A stretch of 64,000 bases of DNA from Exiguobacterium sp. 9-2 (lineage in GTDB: Bacteria; Bacillota; Bacilli; Exiguobacteriales; Exiguobacteriaceae). The DNA lies in assembly GCF_036287235.1 (NCBI RefSeq), contig NZ_CP142850.1, forward strand, positions 274,001 through 338,000. Reading direction: 5' to 3'. The position numbers were made by a program, and so were the translations under genes. Below the pieces are notes generated by a model that did no database searches, had not been told where the DNA came from, and saw only the letters and a list, made by a program, of their open reading frames with translations. Positions 26,844 to 35,996 of this stretch are shown here, in pieces (position 1 is the first letter of the stretch; every line of letters starts with the position of its first letter).

Positions 26844-26879
26844 AAAAAGAGAGGGCGGAATTTTCCGTCCTCTCTTTTT
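26844..26879. terminator. bidirectional terminator
   Basis: 17-bp stem AAAAAGAGAGGGCGGAA/TTCCGTCCTCTCTTTTT between convergent genes. Confidence 0.9.
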
Positions 26880-26890
26880 AGCATATATTC

Positions 26891-27898
26891 TTAATCCTCC
26901 TCATCATGATCGCCATGATCATCTCCATGATCGTCGGAATCGTCATCTCCTTCATCATCCCCGGAATCAGCCGATGTACCGTCGTCATCCGAGTGCTCAT
27001 CTTCCGATTCGAGTTCCTGTCCATTATAGAACTTGACTTGGACGTGTACCGTTTTGATGTTCGGTAATTGAAGTGCCTGTGCGATTAACGTTATTACTTC
27101 TTCTTCTGTCATCGATGGTGTGACGAGGAGGCGATCTTTTAACGTCGCAACGTCAGTGATACCGATTTCGTCTTTAAAGCGCAACTCTTTCCGTTGATGT
27201 TCATTACTATAGCGCCACTCGAACTTTTTCTTGTTCGTATCCGTTACTTTGATCATGATCCGCTTGAGTTCTTGATTATTTCGAACGCCGTCTTGATCCG
27301 TATCTTCCTGATCATCTCGTGTTCCATCCTGATCGCTATCGGCTTTTGTCGGATCGGAACCGAGTTCAAATTCATCTTCGTTGATAAGCGTATCTCGATC
27401 CCGGTCTTCTTCATTATCTTTGATGCCGTCACGATCTGAATCATTTTTTAGTGGCTGCGTACTCACGATGAATTCTTCTCGTGTCGTCAATCGATCTTGA
27501 TCTTGGTCTTCTTTATCATCAGAAATACCATCTTGATCAGAGTCCTTTTTCAATGGGTTCAAGTGCGCTGTGTATTCTTGTTGGTTCGTAAGAGAGTCGC
27601 GGTCCGCATCCTCTTTTCCATCCTTGATTCCGTCACGATCCGAATCTGATTTTGTTGGAGTGAGGCGAAGTTGATACTCTTGTGCATTCGTTAGACCATC
27701 GCGATCGTGATCTTTTGTTGCGACTTGTTTTCCATATCCCAAATGATATTGTTTTTGCCAAGCATCCGGGATGCCATTTTTGTCTCGATCGACTTGCACG
27801 ACAGGTTTCTTCTTCGATTTACTTTTTGCTTCGACAGGTCCAACTGCTTGCGAGACGACGAGGGAAGCGAGCAATGCGCCAATGACGATTCGTTTCAT
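26891..27898 (-). CDS. secreted calcium-binding protein with thrombospondin type 3-like repeats
   Basis: 335 residues with a signal peptide ending near VEA (25). Residues ~35-215 consist of about seven aspartate repeats of the form DSDxDGIxDxxEDxDxDxLTxxxE, each with DxDxDG-type calcium loops. A mixed domain of ~85 residues follows, then a ~35-residue Asp/Glu/His tail (SDDHGDDHGDHDEED). There is no membrane anchor or sorting motif. It probably binds calcium outside the cell; the metal and partners are unknown. The single gene has its own terminator. Confidence 0.82.
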   Translation of the reverse strand: MKRIVIGALLASLVVSQAVGPVEAKSKSKKKPVVQVDRDKNGIPDAWQKQYHLGYGKQVATKDHDRDGLTNAQEYQLRLTPTKSDSDRDGIKDGKEDADRDSLTNQQEYTAHLNPLKKDSDQDGISDDKEDQDQDRLTTREEFIVSTQPLKNDSDRDGIKDNEEDRDRDTLINEDEFELGSDPTKADSDQDGTRDDQEDTDQDGVRNNQELKRIMIKVTDTNKKKFEWRYSNEHQRKELRFKDEIGITDVATLKDRLLVTPSMTEEEVITLIAQALQLPNIKTVHVQVKFYNGQELESEDEHSDDDGTSADSGDDEGDDDSDDHGDDHGDHDEED

Positions 27899-27944
27899 GA
27901 TTTCACTCCTGTTCTAAAAAATAAAAGATGCGGTTATAAGAAGA

Positions 27945-27964
27945 TTCTAATGAATTGATTAGAA
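27945..27964. repeat. inverted repeat upstream of the calcium-repeat gene
   Basis: TTCTAAT-GAATTG-ATTAGAA, 7-bp arms, 47 nt before the gene start on the minus strand. It may be an operator. Confidence 0.35.
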
Positions 27965-28140
27965 AATAAGTCAGCTGTTTCGTGAAATGAGTAAATAAAA
28001 ACTAAAAATAATGAAAGTACTACATAAGTTTATTTCTAATTAAAAAATATTTTAAATAAAAAATGTAAAAAGATAAAACCATTTATGAACTCCATACGTT
28101 ATCTATGTGAAGTCCAAAAAATCAAAGGGGTGTTCATAAG

Positions 28141-29511
28141 ATGAAGATGAAAAAGTCGTATCTCGCTGTTCCGCTAAGTGCCGCATTGTTGATTCCAGCA
28201 GCAGGTGTCAGTGCACATGGTCATGAGGACCATAGTAAGATGTCTCACAGTTCAGGAAAAGTCTCACTAGATGTCTCCTCTCCAGCATCGGATCTGCGAG
28301 CGACACTCGATCAAATTCTATCTGAACACGCATATCTCGCAGTCGTCGCGATGCAAAAAGGAATTGATGGTAAAAAAGATTTTGAACAAGCAGCAGGCGC
28401 ATTGAATCAAAATACGGATGATTTAGCGGCAGCTGTCGGTTCTGTCTACGGTGACGATGCAGGAAAAGCGTTTAAAGATATCTGGTCGAGCCACATCGGT
28501 TACTTCGTCGATTACGTCAAAGCAACTGGAGCAAAAGATGAAGATGCTAAACAAAAAGCATTAAAAGATTTGGATGAATACCGTGTCGAGCAGGCTGCAT
28601 TCCTTGATAAAGCAACAGGCGGGCGATTGAAAGCAGCAGATCTCGAAGAGGGGCTCAAAGTCCACATCACGCAATTGTTAACATCGTTTGATAGTTACGT
28701 TGCTGGTGATTATGACGCTGCCTACAGCAATCTACGTGAAGCAATCGAGCATATGTATATGGTCGGAGAAGGATTATCTGGTGCGATCGTTGATCAGTAT
28801 CCGGACAAATTCAAAAATACGAAAGTCGATACACCAGCAGCCGATCTTCGTGCCGGGCTCAACCGGAACTTCTCAGAGCACGCAGCGCTTGCGGTGCTCG
28901 CGATGCAAAAAGGGATTGACGGTGCAAAGGACTTTGACGCGGCAGCCGGTGCCTTGAGTCAAAATACAGATGACTTGTCGGCTTCAATCGGTTCCGTTTA
29001 CGGCAGTGAAGCAGCACAACAATTCAAGAAAATCTGGTCGAGCCATATCGGCTACTTCGTCGACTACGTCAAAGCAACAGGTGCAAAAGATGATCAAGCA
29101 CGCGACATGGCTGTAAAAGAACTCGATGAGTACCGTGTCGAACAAGCTGCATTCCTCGATGCAGCAACGGAAGGACGCTTGAAAGCAAAAGATTTGGAAG
29201 AAGGGTTGAAGGTCCATATTGACCAACTCTTACTCGCCTTCAATAGCTACAATGAAAAAGATTACGACAAAACGTACCCAGCGATTCGCGAAGCGTACGC
29301 GCATATGTACGGCGTAGGGGAAGGAACAGCGACAGCAATCGTCGATCAGTTCCCAGATAAATTCAAAGGTGCACCATCTGGAATGCCGAACACTGGTCTC
29401 GGTGGTATGCAAGAAGCATCATCGACGACAGGTATCGTGTGGTCATTGCTTGGTATTGCAGCAGCATCGATCCTTGGATTCTTCGCACTCCGTCGTCGCC
29501 CGCAACAATAA
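28141..29511 (+). CDS. cell-wall-anchored protein with two tandem homologous domains, upstream of copC
   Basis: 456 residues. A signal peptide is followed by HGHEDHSKMSH, a likely metal-binding start of the mature chain. Residues ~50-225 and ~230-405 are two copies of one helical domain; each carries SEHAxLAVxAMQKGIDG, then SSHIGYFVDYVKATGAKD and DEYRVEQAAFLD. The C-terminus is MPNTG, a hydrophobic helix and RRRPQQ, a sortase-like anchoring signal. I do not recognise the domain family. The copC-copD genes follow after a terminator-like hairpin, so a copper-related surface role is inferred. Confidence 0.75.
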   Translation: MKMKKSYLAVPLSAALLIPAAGVSAHGHEDHSKMSHSSGKVSLDVSSPASDLRATLDQILSEHAYLAVVAMQKGIDGKKDFEQAAGALNQNTDDLAAAVGSVYGDDAGKAFKDIWSSHIGYFVDYVKATGAKDEDAKQKALKDLDEYRVEQAAFLDKATGGRLKAADLEEGLKVHITQLLTSFDSYVAGDYDAAYSNLREAIEHMYMVGEGLSGAIVDQYPDKFKNTKVDTPAADLRAGLNRNFSEHAALAVLAMQKGIDGAKDFDAAAGALSQNTDDLSASIGSVYGSEAAQQFKKIWSSHIGYFVDYVKATGAKDDQARDMAVKELDEYRVEQAAFLDAATEGRLKAKDLEEGLKVHIDQLLLAFNSYNEKDYDKTYPAIREAYAHMYGVGEGTATAIVDQFPDKFKGAPSGMPNTGLGGMQEASSTTGIVWSLLGIAAASILGFFALRRRPQQ

Positions 29512-29517
29512 AGGACG

Positions 29518-29541
29518 ACCCGCTGGAAACAGCGGGTTTTC
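29518..29541 (+). terminator. terminator/attenuator before copC
   Basis: 8-bp stem ACCCGCTG/CAGCGGGT, GAAA loop, four T; it may reduce read-through into copC-copD. Confidence 0.78.
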
Positions 29542-29574
29542 TTATACACATCAAGCAGAAAGGAGGTAAACGAC

Positions 29575-30102
29575 ATGCGTATCATCCGATTTGCACTTCT
29601 ATTCCTCATTTGTCTGCTTCCCATCTCCGTTGAAGCACACACGAGCCTCAAAAGTTCCAATCCGGCAGAAGGAGCGGTGTTATCAGAGCCCGTCGATCGA
29701 ATCCGCTTGACGTTTAGTGAGGCTGTCGAAAAGACGAGTACCTTACGTGTAGTGGATACGAACGGTGTCGAACAGCCGCTTGCGAAACCGCTCATCATCG
29801 GGAATGAACTCAGTGCCGTCGTCTCGAAACCATTGAAAAAAGGACAGTACACGATTAAATGGGCATCGATTTCAGATGATGGTCATCCCGTGAAAGGAAC
29901 GATCGGATTTACAGTGATGGGTGCCGCGACAACTGAAGCAAGTACAGTTGAAAAAGCAGAGCCAATGGAAACAAAGGCAGCGGTCGTCCCAGAAGCTGAA
30001 CCTGTTTCAAAAGGACTCGTTCCGACGCTTCTTCCTTGGATTGTTGGTGGACTATTAGTCAGCATCGTCTTACTTCTCTTATTCCGTCGTCGTTCGATAT
30101 GA
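29575..30102 (+). CDS. copC: CopC-domain copper-binding protein
   Basis: 175 residues: signal peptide cut after VEA so that the mature chain starts HTSLKSSNPAEG, the CopC copper site His1. Further ligands lie in DDGHPVKGTIGF. A ~50-residue linker and a C-terminal membrane helix (LLPWIVGGLLVSIVLLLLF) anchor it outside the cell. The ATG follows AAAGGAGGTAAACGAC. It overlaps copD by 4 nt; together they match the two halves of YcnJ-type copper uptake proteins. Confidence 0.88.
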   Translation: MRIIRFALLFLICLLPISVEAHTSLKSSNPAEGAVLSEPVDRIRLTFSEAVEKTSTLRVVDTNGVEQPLAKPLIIGNELSAVVSKPLKKGQYTIKWASISDDGHPVKGTIGFTVMGAATTEASTVEKAEPMETKAAVVPEAEPVSKGLVPTLLPWIVGGLLVSIVLLLLFRRRSI

Positions 30103-31085
30103 GTGCGTTTCTAGGAGAACTACTTGTCTACATGGGTGGAGCGATTTGGATGGGTTATTTGGTATTACGCTTCATCTCAACGAAACACAAACCGCCATTA
30201 ATGGACGGTACGTCGTGGGCGGTGGCGGGGCTTGGGATGCTTGTTCTTGGAACAAGTATCCCGGTCATCGGTGCCGTTCGTTTTCTGCTTTCGACGCAAA
30301 CGATGACGGAGGCTCTACGGACAGGATTATTTTTGCATATCGGTCGGATGTTTCTTGTCGTTTACTTCGCTGTCTTACTCCTATTGATCGTACTTGCTTG
30401 GCGAAAACATCGGTCCGTCCTACTCGCACTCTTGACGATCCCGATATGGATTGGCATTGCAGGAACGAGTCATGCCGCAGCGAAATACGGGGCGCTTGGG
30501 TGGACGCTTCAGTTCAGTCACTTTTTATGTGTGACGGCTTGGATCGGTGTTGTGTTTTGGGTAGCTGTTGGTGCCCGTTCGACCGAGCATTGGTCCGCCT
30601 TTTTAAACTGGTTCAGTCCGTTTGCTCGGATTGCTTTTACCGGTGTCATTCTGTCAGGTCTGTTGCTGATGCAACTGGCGATTCCGCTTGAACGTTATCC
30701 GAATCTATGGGGCGTGCCATACGGTCAAGCCATGTTGCTGAAGCATCTTTTGTTGTTGCCGCTTTTGTTCTACGCCTTTTGTAATGGCACACTTGTCCGG
30801 CGTCGGTTACGTTTCGACTCGACATACGATCCGCGTCCGTTACTCCGGATGGAGAGTATTATTTTAATCCTTCTGTTCATGGCAAGTGCATCACTCAGTC
30901 GTTTGGAACAACCGACGTTAGGTCAACTACCGGTCAGTGGTCCAGCAGGGGACGGGTGGGTCTTGATGATTGGGATTGCCACCTTACCACTGCTCTTACT
31001 CGGATTCAGGCGACATGCATTGGGTGTCTTGCTGAGCCTTCTTAGTGTCAGTCTGATCTACCTTGGACTACTTGCGACAGGGTGA
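30099..31085 (+). CDS. copD: CopD-family copper transport membrane protein
   Basis: 328 residues with about eight membrane helices. SHAAAKYGALGWTLQFSHF in the middle and LLLMQLAIPLERYP later are CopD-like, with histidines in helices suited to copper. ATG 30099 overlaps the copC stop (ATGA). It likely works with CopC to bring copper through the membrane. A bidirectional terminator follows. Confidence 0.86.
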   Translation: MSAFLGELLVYMGGAIWMGYLVLRFISTKHKPPLMDGTSWAVAGLGMLVLGTSIPVIGAVRFLLSTQTMTEALRTGLFLHIGRMFLVVYFAVLLLLIVLAWRKHRSVLLALLTIPIWIGIAGTSHAAAKYGALGWTLQFSHFLCVTAWIGVVFWVAVGARSTEHWSAFLNWFSPFARIAFTGVILSGLLLMQLAIPLERYPNLWGVPYGQAMLLKHLLLLPLLFYAFCNGTLVRRRLRFDSTYDPRPLLRMESIILILLFMASASLSRLEQPTLGQLPVSGPAGDGWVLMIGIATLPLLLLGFRRHALGVLLSLLSVSLIYLGLLATG

Positions 31086-31094
31086 ACACAAAAA

Positions 31095-31128
31095 AAACAA
31101 GGTAGCGGATAGTTCCGCTACCTTGTTT
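31095..31128. terminator. bidirectional terminator
   Basis: 15-bp stem AAACAAGGTAGCGGA/TCCGCTACCTTGTTT between copD and oatA. Confidence 0.9.
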
Positions 31129-31137
31129 GTCGTGATT

Positions 31138-32931
31138 TTATTTTATCGAAACGGCGCAATTCGTTGCTTTCGCAAGAATCTTCGAATAGGCCCGGGCGCC
31201 CTTAATATTCAAATGAACACCATCCGCTTCAAAATAAGATGGGTGTTTGATAGCAGTGGCATGCCAGTCGATCAGTTCGACCCGTTTCCGCTTTGATGCC
31301 TCTCGTAACATCTGATTGACTTCTGCTTCCCACGGGCGTGGCACCCGTGCTGTGACGAGATAGACGTGATCGGCATTTGCAAATTGGTCGAGTAAGCTAT
31401 TCAACTGATCTTTGCGGAAGCTGCCGTTCGTTCCAAGATGGAGGATGACTTGGCGTCCATGTTGATTGTACGACGCATACTGCTCACTTAGCGGAATCGC
31501 TTCTCGTAGCTGTCGACCGAGTTTCGCATCAATCGTCAGTTGTTTGAGTGTACTGCCGAGATAATCTTCGACACCGAGCAGGACGGAGTCACCAATCGCA
31601 AGCGTCGGTCGACAAATTTTTCGTTGATCAGGTTTTGCTTTCGGTGTCGTCGGTTTGAAGACCGGTTTCGGTTTTTCTTTTGGCGCCGCTATCTTATGGA
31701 AGGCGGGTTCTGGCTTCGGTGTATCGGAAACAGCAAGAATCGATAAGTTACCAATGAAGCTGACGATAAGGATCGTCAACACGGCAACACTCGCCCACTG
31801 TACCGTTGAGAACTGACGTAACTGTTGCGGATGTAGCGATAAACGCTTCAAGTAACCAGACAATCCGTGTTGACGAATCGGACGCTCGATGAAGCGATAC
31901 GACGCTTCTGTTAACGCAACAAGAATAACTATGATCAATATAGTCCGTAGTACCGAGAATGTTCCAATCTGCTCGACCGGTGTCAGCAACGTGATGACGG
32001 GAAAATGCCATAGATATAAGCCGTACGACCGTTTGCCGATCGCAATAAGTGATGGATGCGCAAACCAACGACTCCAAATCGACGCCGGATGGGCGATCGT
32101 AGCAATCAATAGGGCGGCAAGGAGCGAAACGATGAAAAAGCCACCGCGGTATAAAAAGCTTCCGAACTCACTCGTGACAACCATCAGTAAAAGTAAGAGT
32201 GGCAACGTGACAGCACCTGTTTGATTCAACAATCGAACACCACGTTTTGGGATATCAATCTTAAAGCGGGTCGGTTGCCACGCGAACGCGAGCAAGCTCC
32301 CGATCAATAAGGCGAATAATCGTGTATCGGTACCGTAGTAGACACGACTCGGATCCTCACCCGGTGTGAATTGAATCGCCATCGCGAGCACGGATGCGCC
32401 GATCGCGACACCAATCAATTGAAGGAACAGGCGACGATTTTTCATGCCGAACCAAAGTAGGATCGGGAATAGCAGGTAGAACTGTTCTTCGATCGCGAGC
32501 GACCAAAGGTTTTGAATCGGTGACGGTTTCCCGAACGACTCGAAATACGAAACGTCATGGAAGATATACCACCAGTTCGTTCCGTAAATAAGCGCAAAGG
32601 CACTATCTTGACGAACCGTGTGTAACAACTCGCGTTCAAAGACGGTTACATATCCGAGAACGAGTAACAGCATGACGAATAGAGCTGGGAACAAACGACG
32701 GAAACGATGAATCCAAAACCGTTTCAAATCGAGGCGCCCGGTCGTTTGCCACTCGCGTAACAAAAGACCAGTAATCAGGTAACCGGATAGGACGAAAAAG
32801 AGATCAACACCGAGGAAACCACCAGAGAAGAATGAAACAGATAAGTGGTAGAGAATGACAGACAGGACAGCGAAAGCGCGTAAGCCGTCAAGCCCTGGCA
32901 TATATGTAATCGAACGAGACGAGGATTTCAT
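31138..32931 (-). CDS. oatA: OatA-type peptidoglycan O-acetyltransferase
   Basis: 597 residues. The N-terminal acyltransferase-3 domain (~10-375, ten or so helices) starts MPGLDGLRAFAVLSVILYHL and has FLGVDLFFVLSGYLIT. After a Pro/Lys linker the C-terminal ~170 residues form an extracellular SGNH esterase domain with AIGDSV, HLGTNG and DGVHLN. This is the layout of OatA, which O-acetylates MurNAc and protects against lysozyme. It is monocistronic. Confidence 0.88.
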   Translation of the reverse strand: MKSSSRSITYMPGLDGLRAFAVLSVILYHLSVSFFSGGFLGVDLFFVLSGYLITGLLLREWQTTGRLDLKRFWIHRFRRLFPALFVMLLLVLGYVTVFERELLHTVRQDSAFALIYGTNWWYIFHDVSYFESFGKPSPIQNLWSLAIEEQFYLLFPILLWFGMKNRRLFLQLIGVAIGASVLAMAIQFTPGEDPSRVYYGTDTRLFALLIGSLLAFAWQPTRFKIDIPKRGVRLLNQTGAVTLPLLLLLMVVTSEFGSFLYRGGFFIVSLLAALLIATIAHPASIWSRWFAHPSLIAIGKRSYGLYLWHFPVITLLTPVEQIGTFSVLRTILIIVILVALTEASYRFIERPIRQHGLSGYLKRLSLHPQQLRQFSTVQWASVAVLTILIVSFIGNLSILAVSDTPKPEPAFHKIAAPKEKPKPVFKPTTPKAKPDQRKICRPTLAIGDSVLLGVEDYLGSTLKQLTIDAKLGRQLREAIPLSEQYASYNQHGRQVILHLGTNGSFRKDQLNSLLDQFANADHVYLVTARVPRPWEAEVNQMLREASKRKRVELIDWHATAIKHPSYFEADGVHLNIKGARAYSKILAKATNCAVSIK

Positions 32932-33033
32932 AAGACACGAACAACTCCTTTAAAACGACAACTAATTTCTAACAGTCTTTAGTGTATCGAATTCCAATTT
33001 CAAAGAAGTGTCTAAGAAGTAACAACCTAGCCC

Positions 33034-33063
33034 AAAAAAGCACCCGACGAGAGCATCGGATGC
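33034..33063 (-). terminator. terminator of the vanished histidine kinase gene
   Basis: On the minus strand GCATCCGA/TCGGGTGC is followed by six T, directly after the pseudogene stop. Confidence 0.7.
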
Positions 33064-33067
33064 TGAC

Positions 33068-33353
33068 TTATGAATGACGCGGAAAACGACACGTGACGGA
33101 AAAGCGTTTGTCTGCTGAAGTGAGCTGGACACTTCCGTGATGGCGCGCCATGTTTTGTTGAACAATCGACAGACCGATACCGGAACCGCCGGAAGAACGC
33201 GATGCGTCAGACGTTCCGAACGGCGTCAGTCACGCGTTTAGTTCCTCTAGCGTATAGATCGTTTCAATCGCATTCGAGCAAATCAGTTGGATGCCTTGTG
33301 CTCCTTCTTTGATTGAAATCCGAAGATCACCGATTCCGTGAAGTGTTTCTTTT
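33068..33353 (-). pseudogene. C-terminal remnant of a sensor histidine kinase
   Basis: On the minus strand one frame reads ETLHGIGDLRISIKEGA..., an in-frame TGA, then LTPFGTSDASRSSGGSGIGL followed by SIVQQNMARHHGSVQL and a normal stop. This is the F-box/G2 end of a HATPase_c domain, with an internal stop and no N-terminal part. Its terminator survives. No response regulator gene is nearby. The 32932-33530 gap holds nothing else but the ada promoter region. Confidence 0.75.
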
Positions 33354-33530
33354 AAAGAAATCTAACGTGAAAACCCTACTTTCCGTTGAGTATAGCATGT
33401 AGTATGCACGTCGTCCCTTTCGAAAACAGGAGGAGAATTCTTAACTGAATCTTAAACAGATCAATGCCTGATTTTCGGCGACATCGTAACTGGACAAGCC
33501 GTTATACTAGAGACAAAGGAGGGGAAAGCG

Positions 33531-34574
33531 ATGGAACACCACACGTATTATGAAGCACTCGTTCGACGAGACGCGACGTACGAAGGAACGTTTTTTGTCG
33601 GGGTCAAGACGACCGGTATTTTTTGCCGTCCGACGTGTCCAGCGCGAAAACCGAAGGCGGAGAACTGTGAGTTTTTCGAGACGGCGCAAGAGGCATTGCT
33701 TGCCTCTTATCGACCGTGCAGACGGTGTCATCCGCTCGCTTATCCCGGCGATCACGGTACGATTCAACGCTTGATCGAAGCAGTCGAGGCGGAACCAGAT
33801 AAACGGTTTAAAGAAGCCGATTTCCGAGCACTTGGTTTGGACGAATCAACAGCACGGCGCCAGTTCAAGAAACGATTCGGGATGACGTTCGTTGCCTATG
33901 CTCGGGCACGGCGGATGGGGTTAGCGATGAAAGAGATTCGGACTGGGAAGCCGGTCATCGAAGGACAGTTAGTAGGAGGCTATGAATCAAGCAGCGGTTT
34001 TCGTGAAGCGTCAGCACGGATGCTCGGGGAAGCACCGTCACGTTTTGACGGACAGGTCTTGCGCGCGAAATGGCTCGATACACCACTCGGTTCGATGCTT
34101 GCGATTGCTGATGAACAACACTTGCATCTCCTTGAATTCGTCGATCGACGGGGACTTGAGCGGGAAATTGAACAATTGCGTCAAAAAGCGCGTGCCGTCA
34201 TCGTGCCTGGGGAGTCACCCATCTTTGAACAGATTGAAGGGGAGCTCCGTCGTTACTTCAAAGGAGAACCGGTCTTGTTTCAGACGCCACTGATGCGGTA
34301 CGGAACGCCCTTTCAACGCCGCGTCTGGGAAGAACTTGAACGGATTCCGAGTGGCGAGACGATCTCGTATCAGGAACTGGCCATCCGAATTGGTCAACCA
34401 ACCGCTGTTCGCGCTGTCGCACGAGCCAACGGAACAAATCAACTAGCAATCATCATTCCATGTCATCGGGTCATTCGAACGAATGGGGATTTAGGTGGAT
34501 ACGCCGGGGGACTTGCACGCAAGGAAACATTGCTCAAACTGGAGCGTACAAAGAGAGGACTGGATGTAGGATGA
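33531..34574 (+). CDS. ada: Ada: bifunctional methylphosphotriester/O6-methylguanine transferase and regulator
   Basis: 347 residues, full length. The N-terminal zinc domain has Cys32, Cys36, Cys63 and Cys66 (FCRPTCPARK; RPCRRC). An AraC-type helix-turn-helix follows (~75-170). The C-terminal methyltransferase has PCHR with acceptor Cys311. It repairs alkylated DNA and activates its own operon once methylated. It overlaps alkC by 4 nt. Confidence 0.93.
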   Translation: MEHHTYYEALVRRDATYEGTFFVGVKTTGIFCRPTCPARKPKAENCEFFETAQEALLASYRPCRRCHPLAYPGDHGTIQRLIEAVEAEPDKRFKEADFRALGLDESTARRQFKKRFGMTFVAYARARRMGLAMKEIRTGKPVIEGQLVGGYESSSGFREASARMLGEAPSRFDGQVLRAKWLDTPLGSMLAIADEQHLHLLEFVDRRGLEREIEQLRQKARAVIVPGESPIFEQIEGELRRYFKGEPVLFQTPLMRYGTPFQRRVWEELERIPSGETISYQELAIRIGQPTAVRAVARANGTNQLAIIIPCHRVIRTNGDLGGYAGGLARKETLLKLERTKRGLDVG

Positions 34575-35617
34575 GTTTGATTAAAGATGTGTTTTCACCG
34601 AGTTGGCTCGATGGCTTAGGAGAAGCGGTCGATGTATCAGATTTTCGCAGACGAGTCGAACGGGAGGACTGGGAAGAGCTTGCGTTTAAACAACGCGTCC
34701 GTCGTGTTGCGGAGACACTAGAATCCGTCCTGCCACCGTTTCCGGACTCGATCGGGGAGCTGGAACGACTCGCACCGCAGTTTACTGGATTACCAGGGAT
34801 CGTTTTTCCCGAGTATGTCGAACGGACAGCAACACTCGTTGACTGGAAGCTTGCGTTAGAGACACTCGTTAAATTGACGCCGTATTCGACGTCTGAGTTC
34901 GCTGTCCGGCGTTTTCTACTCGCTGATCAAGAGCGTTATCTCGAGCAAGCACTCATGTGGGCAACATCAGACGATGAACATGTTCGGCGCTTAGCGTCGG
35001 AAGGGACACGACCGCGTCTGCCATGGGGACAAGCGATTCCGAGTCTGATTGCTGATCCGCGACCGGCGTTACCGGTTCTTGACGCGTTACTACAGGATCC
35101 GTCACTCTACGTCCGAAAAAGTGTCGCCAATCACTTGAACGATATTTCAAAGACACATCCGGAATATCTGATTGAGCGGATCGAACGTCACTTAGGAACA
35201 GATCCGAACACGGACTGGATTTTGCGCCACGCCTCCCGGACGTTACTCAAACGCGGAAATCCAGAAGTCTTACAGTTATTCGGACACGTTACGCAAGGGG
35301 AGGTCGAGATTACAAATTTAGTCGTCTCGCCGGTTACGATTGGTGGAGAGCTTGACTTCTCGTTCACTGTGACGAGTTCAGTTCCACAACGTTTACGCTT
35401 GGAGTACGCGATCGATTACGTCAAACAACGCAGAACGAGTCGGAAGGTGTTTCAACTGCGGGAGCGGGAAGTTAAAGGTGTCTTACAAGTCGAAAGACGC
35501 CAATCGTTTCGGAACATGACGACGCGTGTCCATTATCCTGGTACACACACATTGACGATTTTGATTAATGGAGAGGCTTACGCGACAGCAACGTTTGAGG
35601 TCGAGGAGGAGAGCTGA
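34571..35617 (+). CDS. alkC: AlkC-like DNA glycosylase (HEAT-like repeats plus Ig-like domain)
   Basis: 348 residues. Helical HEAT-like repeats cover ~1-235 with RRLASEGTRPRLPWG and VRKSVANHLNDISK, motifs of the AlkC branch. Residues ~240-345 form an Ig-like beta domain, known as a needed part of AlkC. It removes 3-methyladenine and 3-methylcytosine type lesions without base flipping. ATG 34571 overlaps the ada stop, so it belongs to the adaptive-response operon. Confidence 0.83.
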   Translation: MSLIKDVFSPSWLDGLGEAVDVSDFRRRVEREDWEELAFKQRVRRVAETLESVLPPFPDSIGELERLAPQFTGLPGIVFPEYVERTATLVDWKLALETLVKLTPYSTSEFAVRRFLLADQERYLEQALMWATSDDEHVRRLASEGTRPRLPWGQAIPSLIADPRPALPVLDALLQDPSLYVRKSVANHLNDISKTHPEYLIERIERHLGTDPNTDWILRHASRTLLKRGNPEVLQLFGHVTQGEVEITNLVVSPVTIGGELDFSFTVTSSVPQRLRLEYAIDYVKQRRTSRKVFQLREREVKGVLQVERRQSFRNMTTRVHYPGTHTLTILINGEAYATATFEVEEES

Positions 35618-35959
35618 ATGCAAGGACGGCATCCGGATTTTAAAACGTCACGATTATTTGTTGAAGCAACGGATGAAGAATCGGGTTGTAAGTGGACGTT
35701 GCATGCGATACGTGAGAAAACGATCGTTGGAACGATTATTTTTACATGGGATGATTCAATCGGAAGCCTGCGATATACGTCAAATGATGAAGACGATCAG
35801 CACGGGTACATCACGGAAGCTTTGACATCGATTTTGCCTTATCTCGCACGGACGTTATTACTGAAGCGTGTCTATAGTGAAGCGGGCAGTGACACGGTCT
35901 GGCGTCGGAACGGATTTCAGTTGCAGGCGAATCGATATGCACGCGAACTTCATCATTAG
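35618..35959 (+). CDS. short GNAT-like acetyltransferase
   Basis: 113 residues, starting directly after the alkC stop. HGYITEALTSILPYL with LLKRVYSEAGSDTVWRRNGF resembles motifs A and B of GNAT acetyltransferases, but the protein is shorter than usual and the acetyl-CoA pyrophosphate loop is not obvious. It is the third gene of the ada operon; a role in the alkylation response is only inferred. Confidence 0.6.
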   Translation: MQGRHPDFKTSRLFVEATDEESGCKWTLHAIREKTIVGTIIFTWDDSIGSLRYTSNDEDDQHGYITEALTSILPYLARTLLLKRVYSEAGSDTVWRRNGFQLQANRYARELHH

Positions 35960-35987
35960 AGCCCCGTCTGCTGAGCAGAACGGGGCT
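35960..35987. terminator. terminator of ada operon
   Basis: 8-bp stem AGCCCCGT/ACGGGGCT with inner complementarity; weak T run. Confidence 0.6.
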
Positions 35988-35996
35988 TATTTGTGA

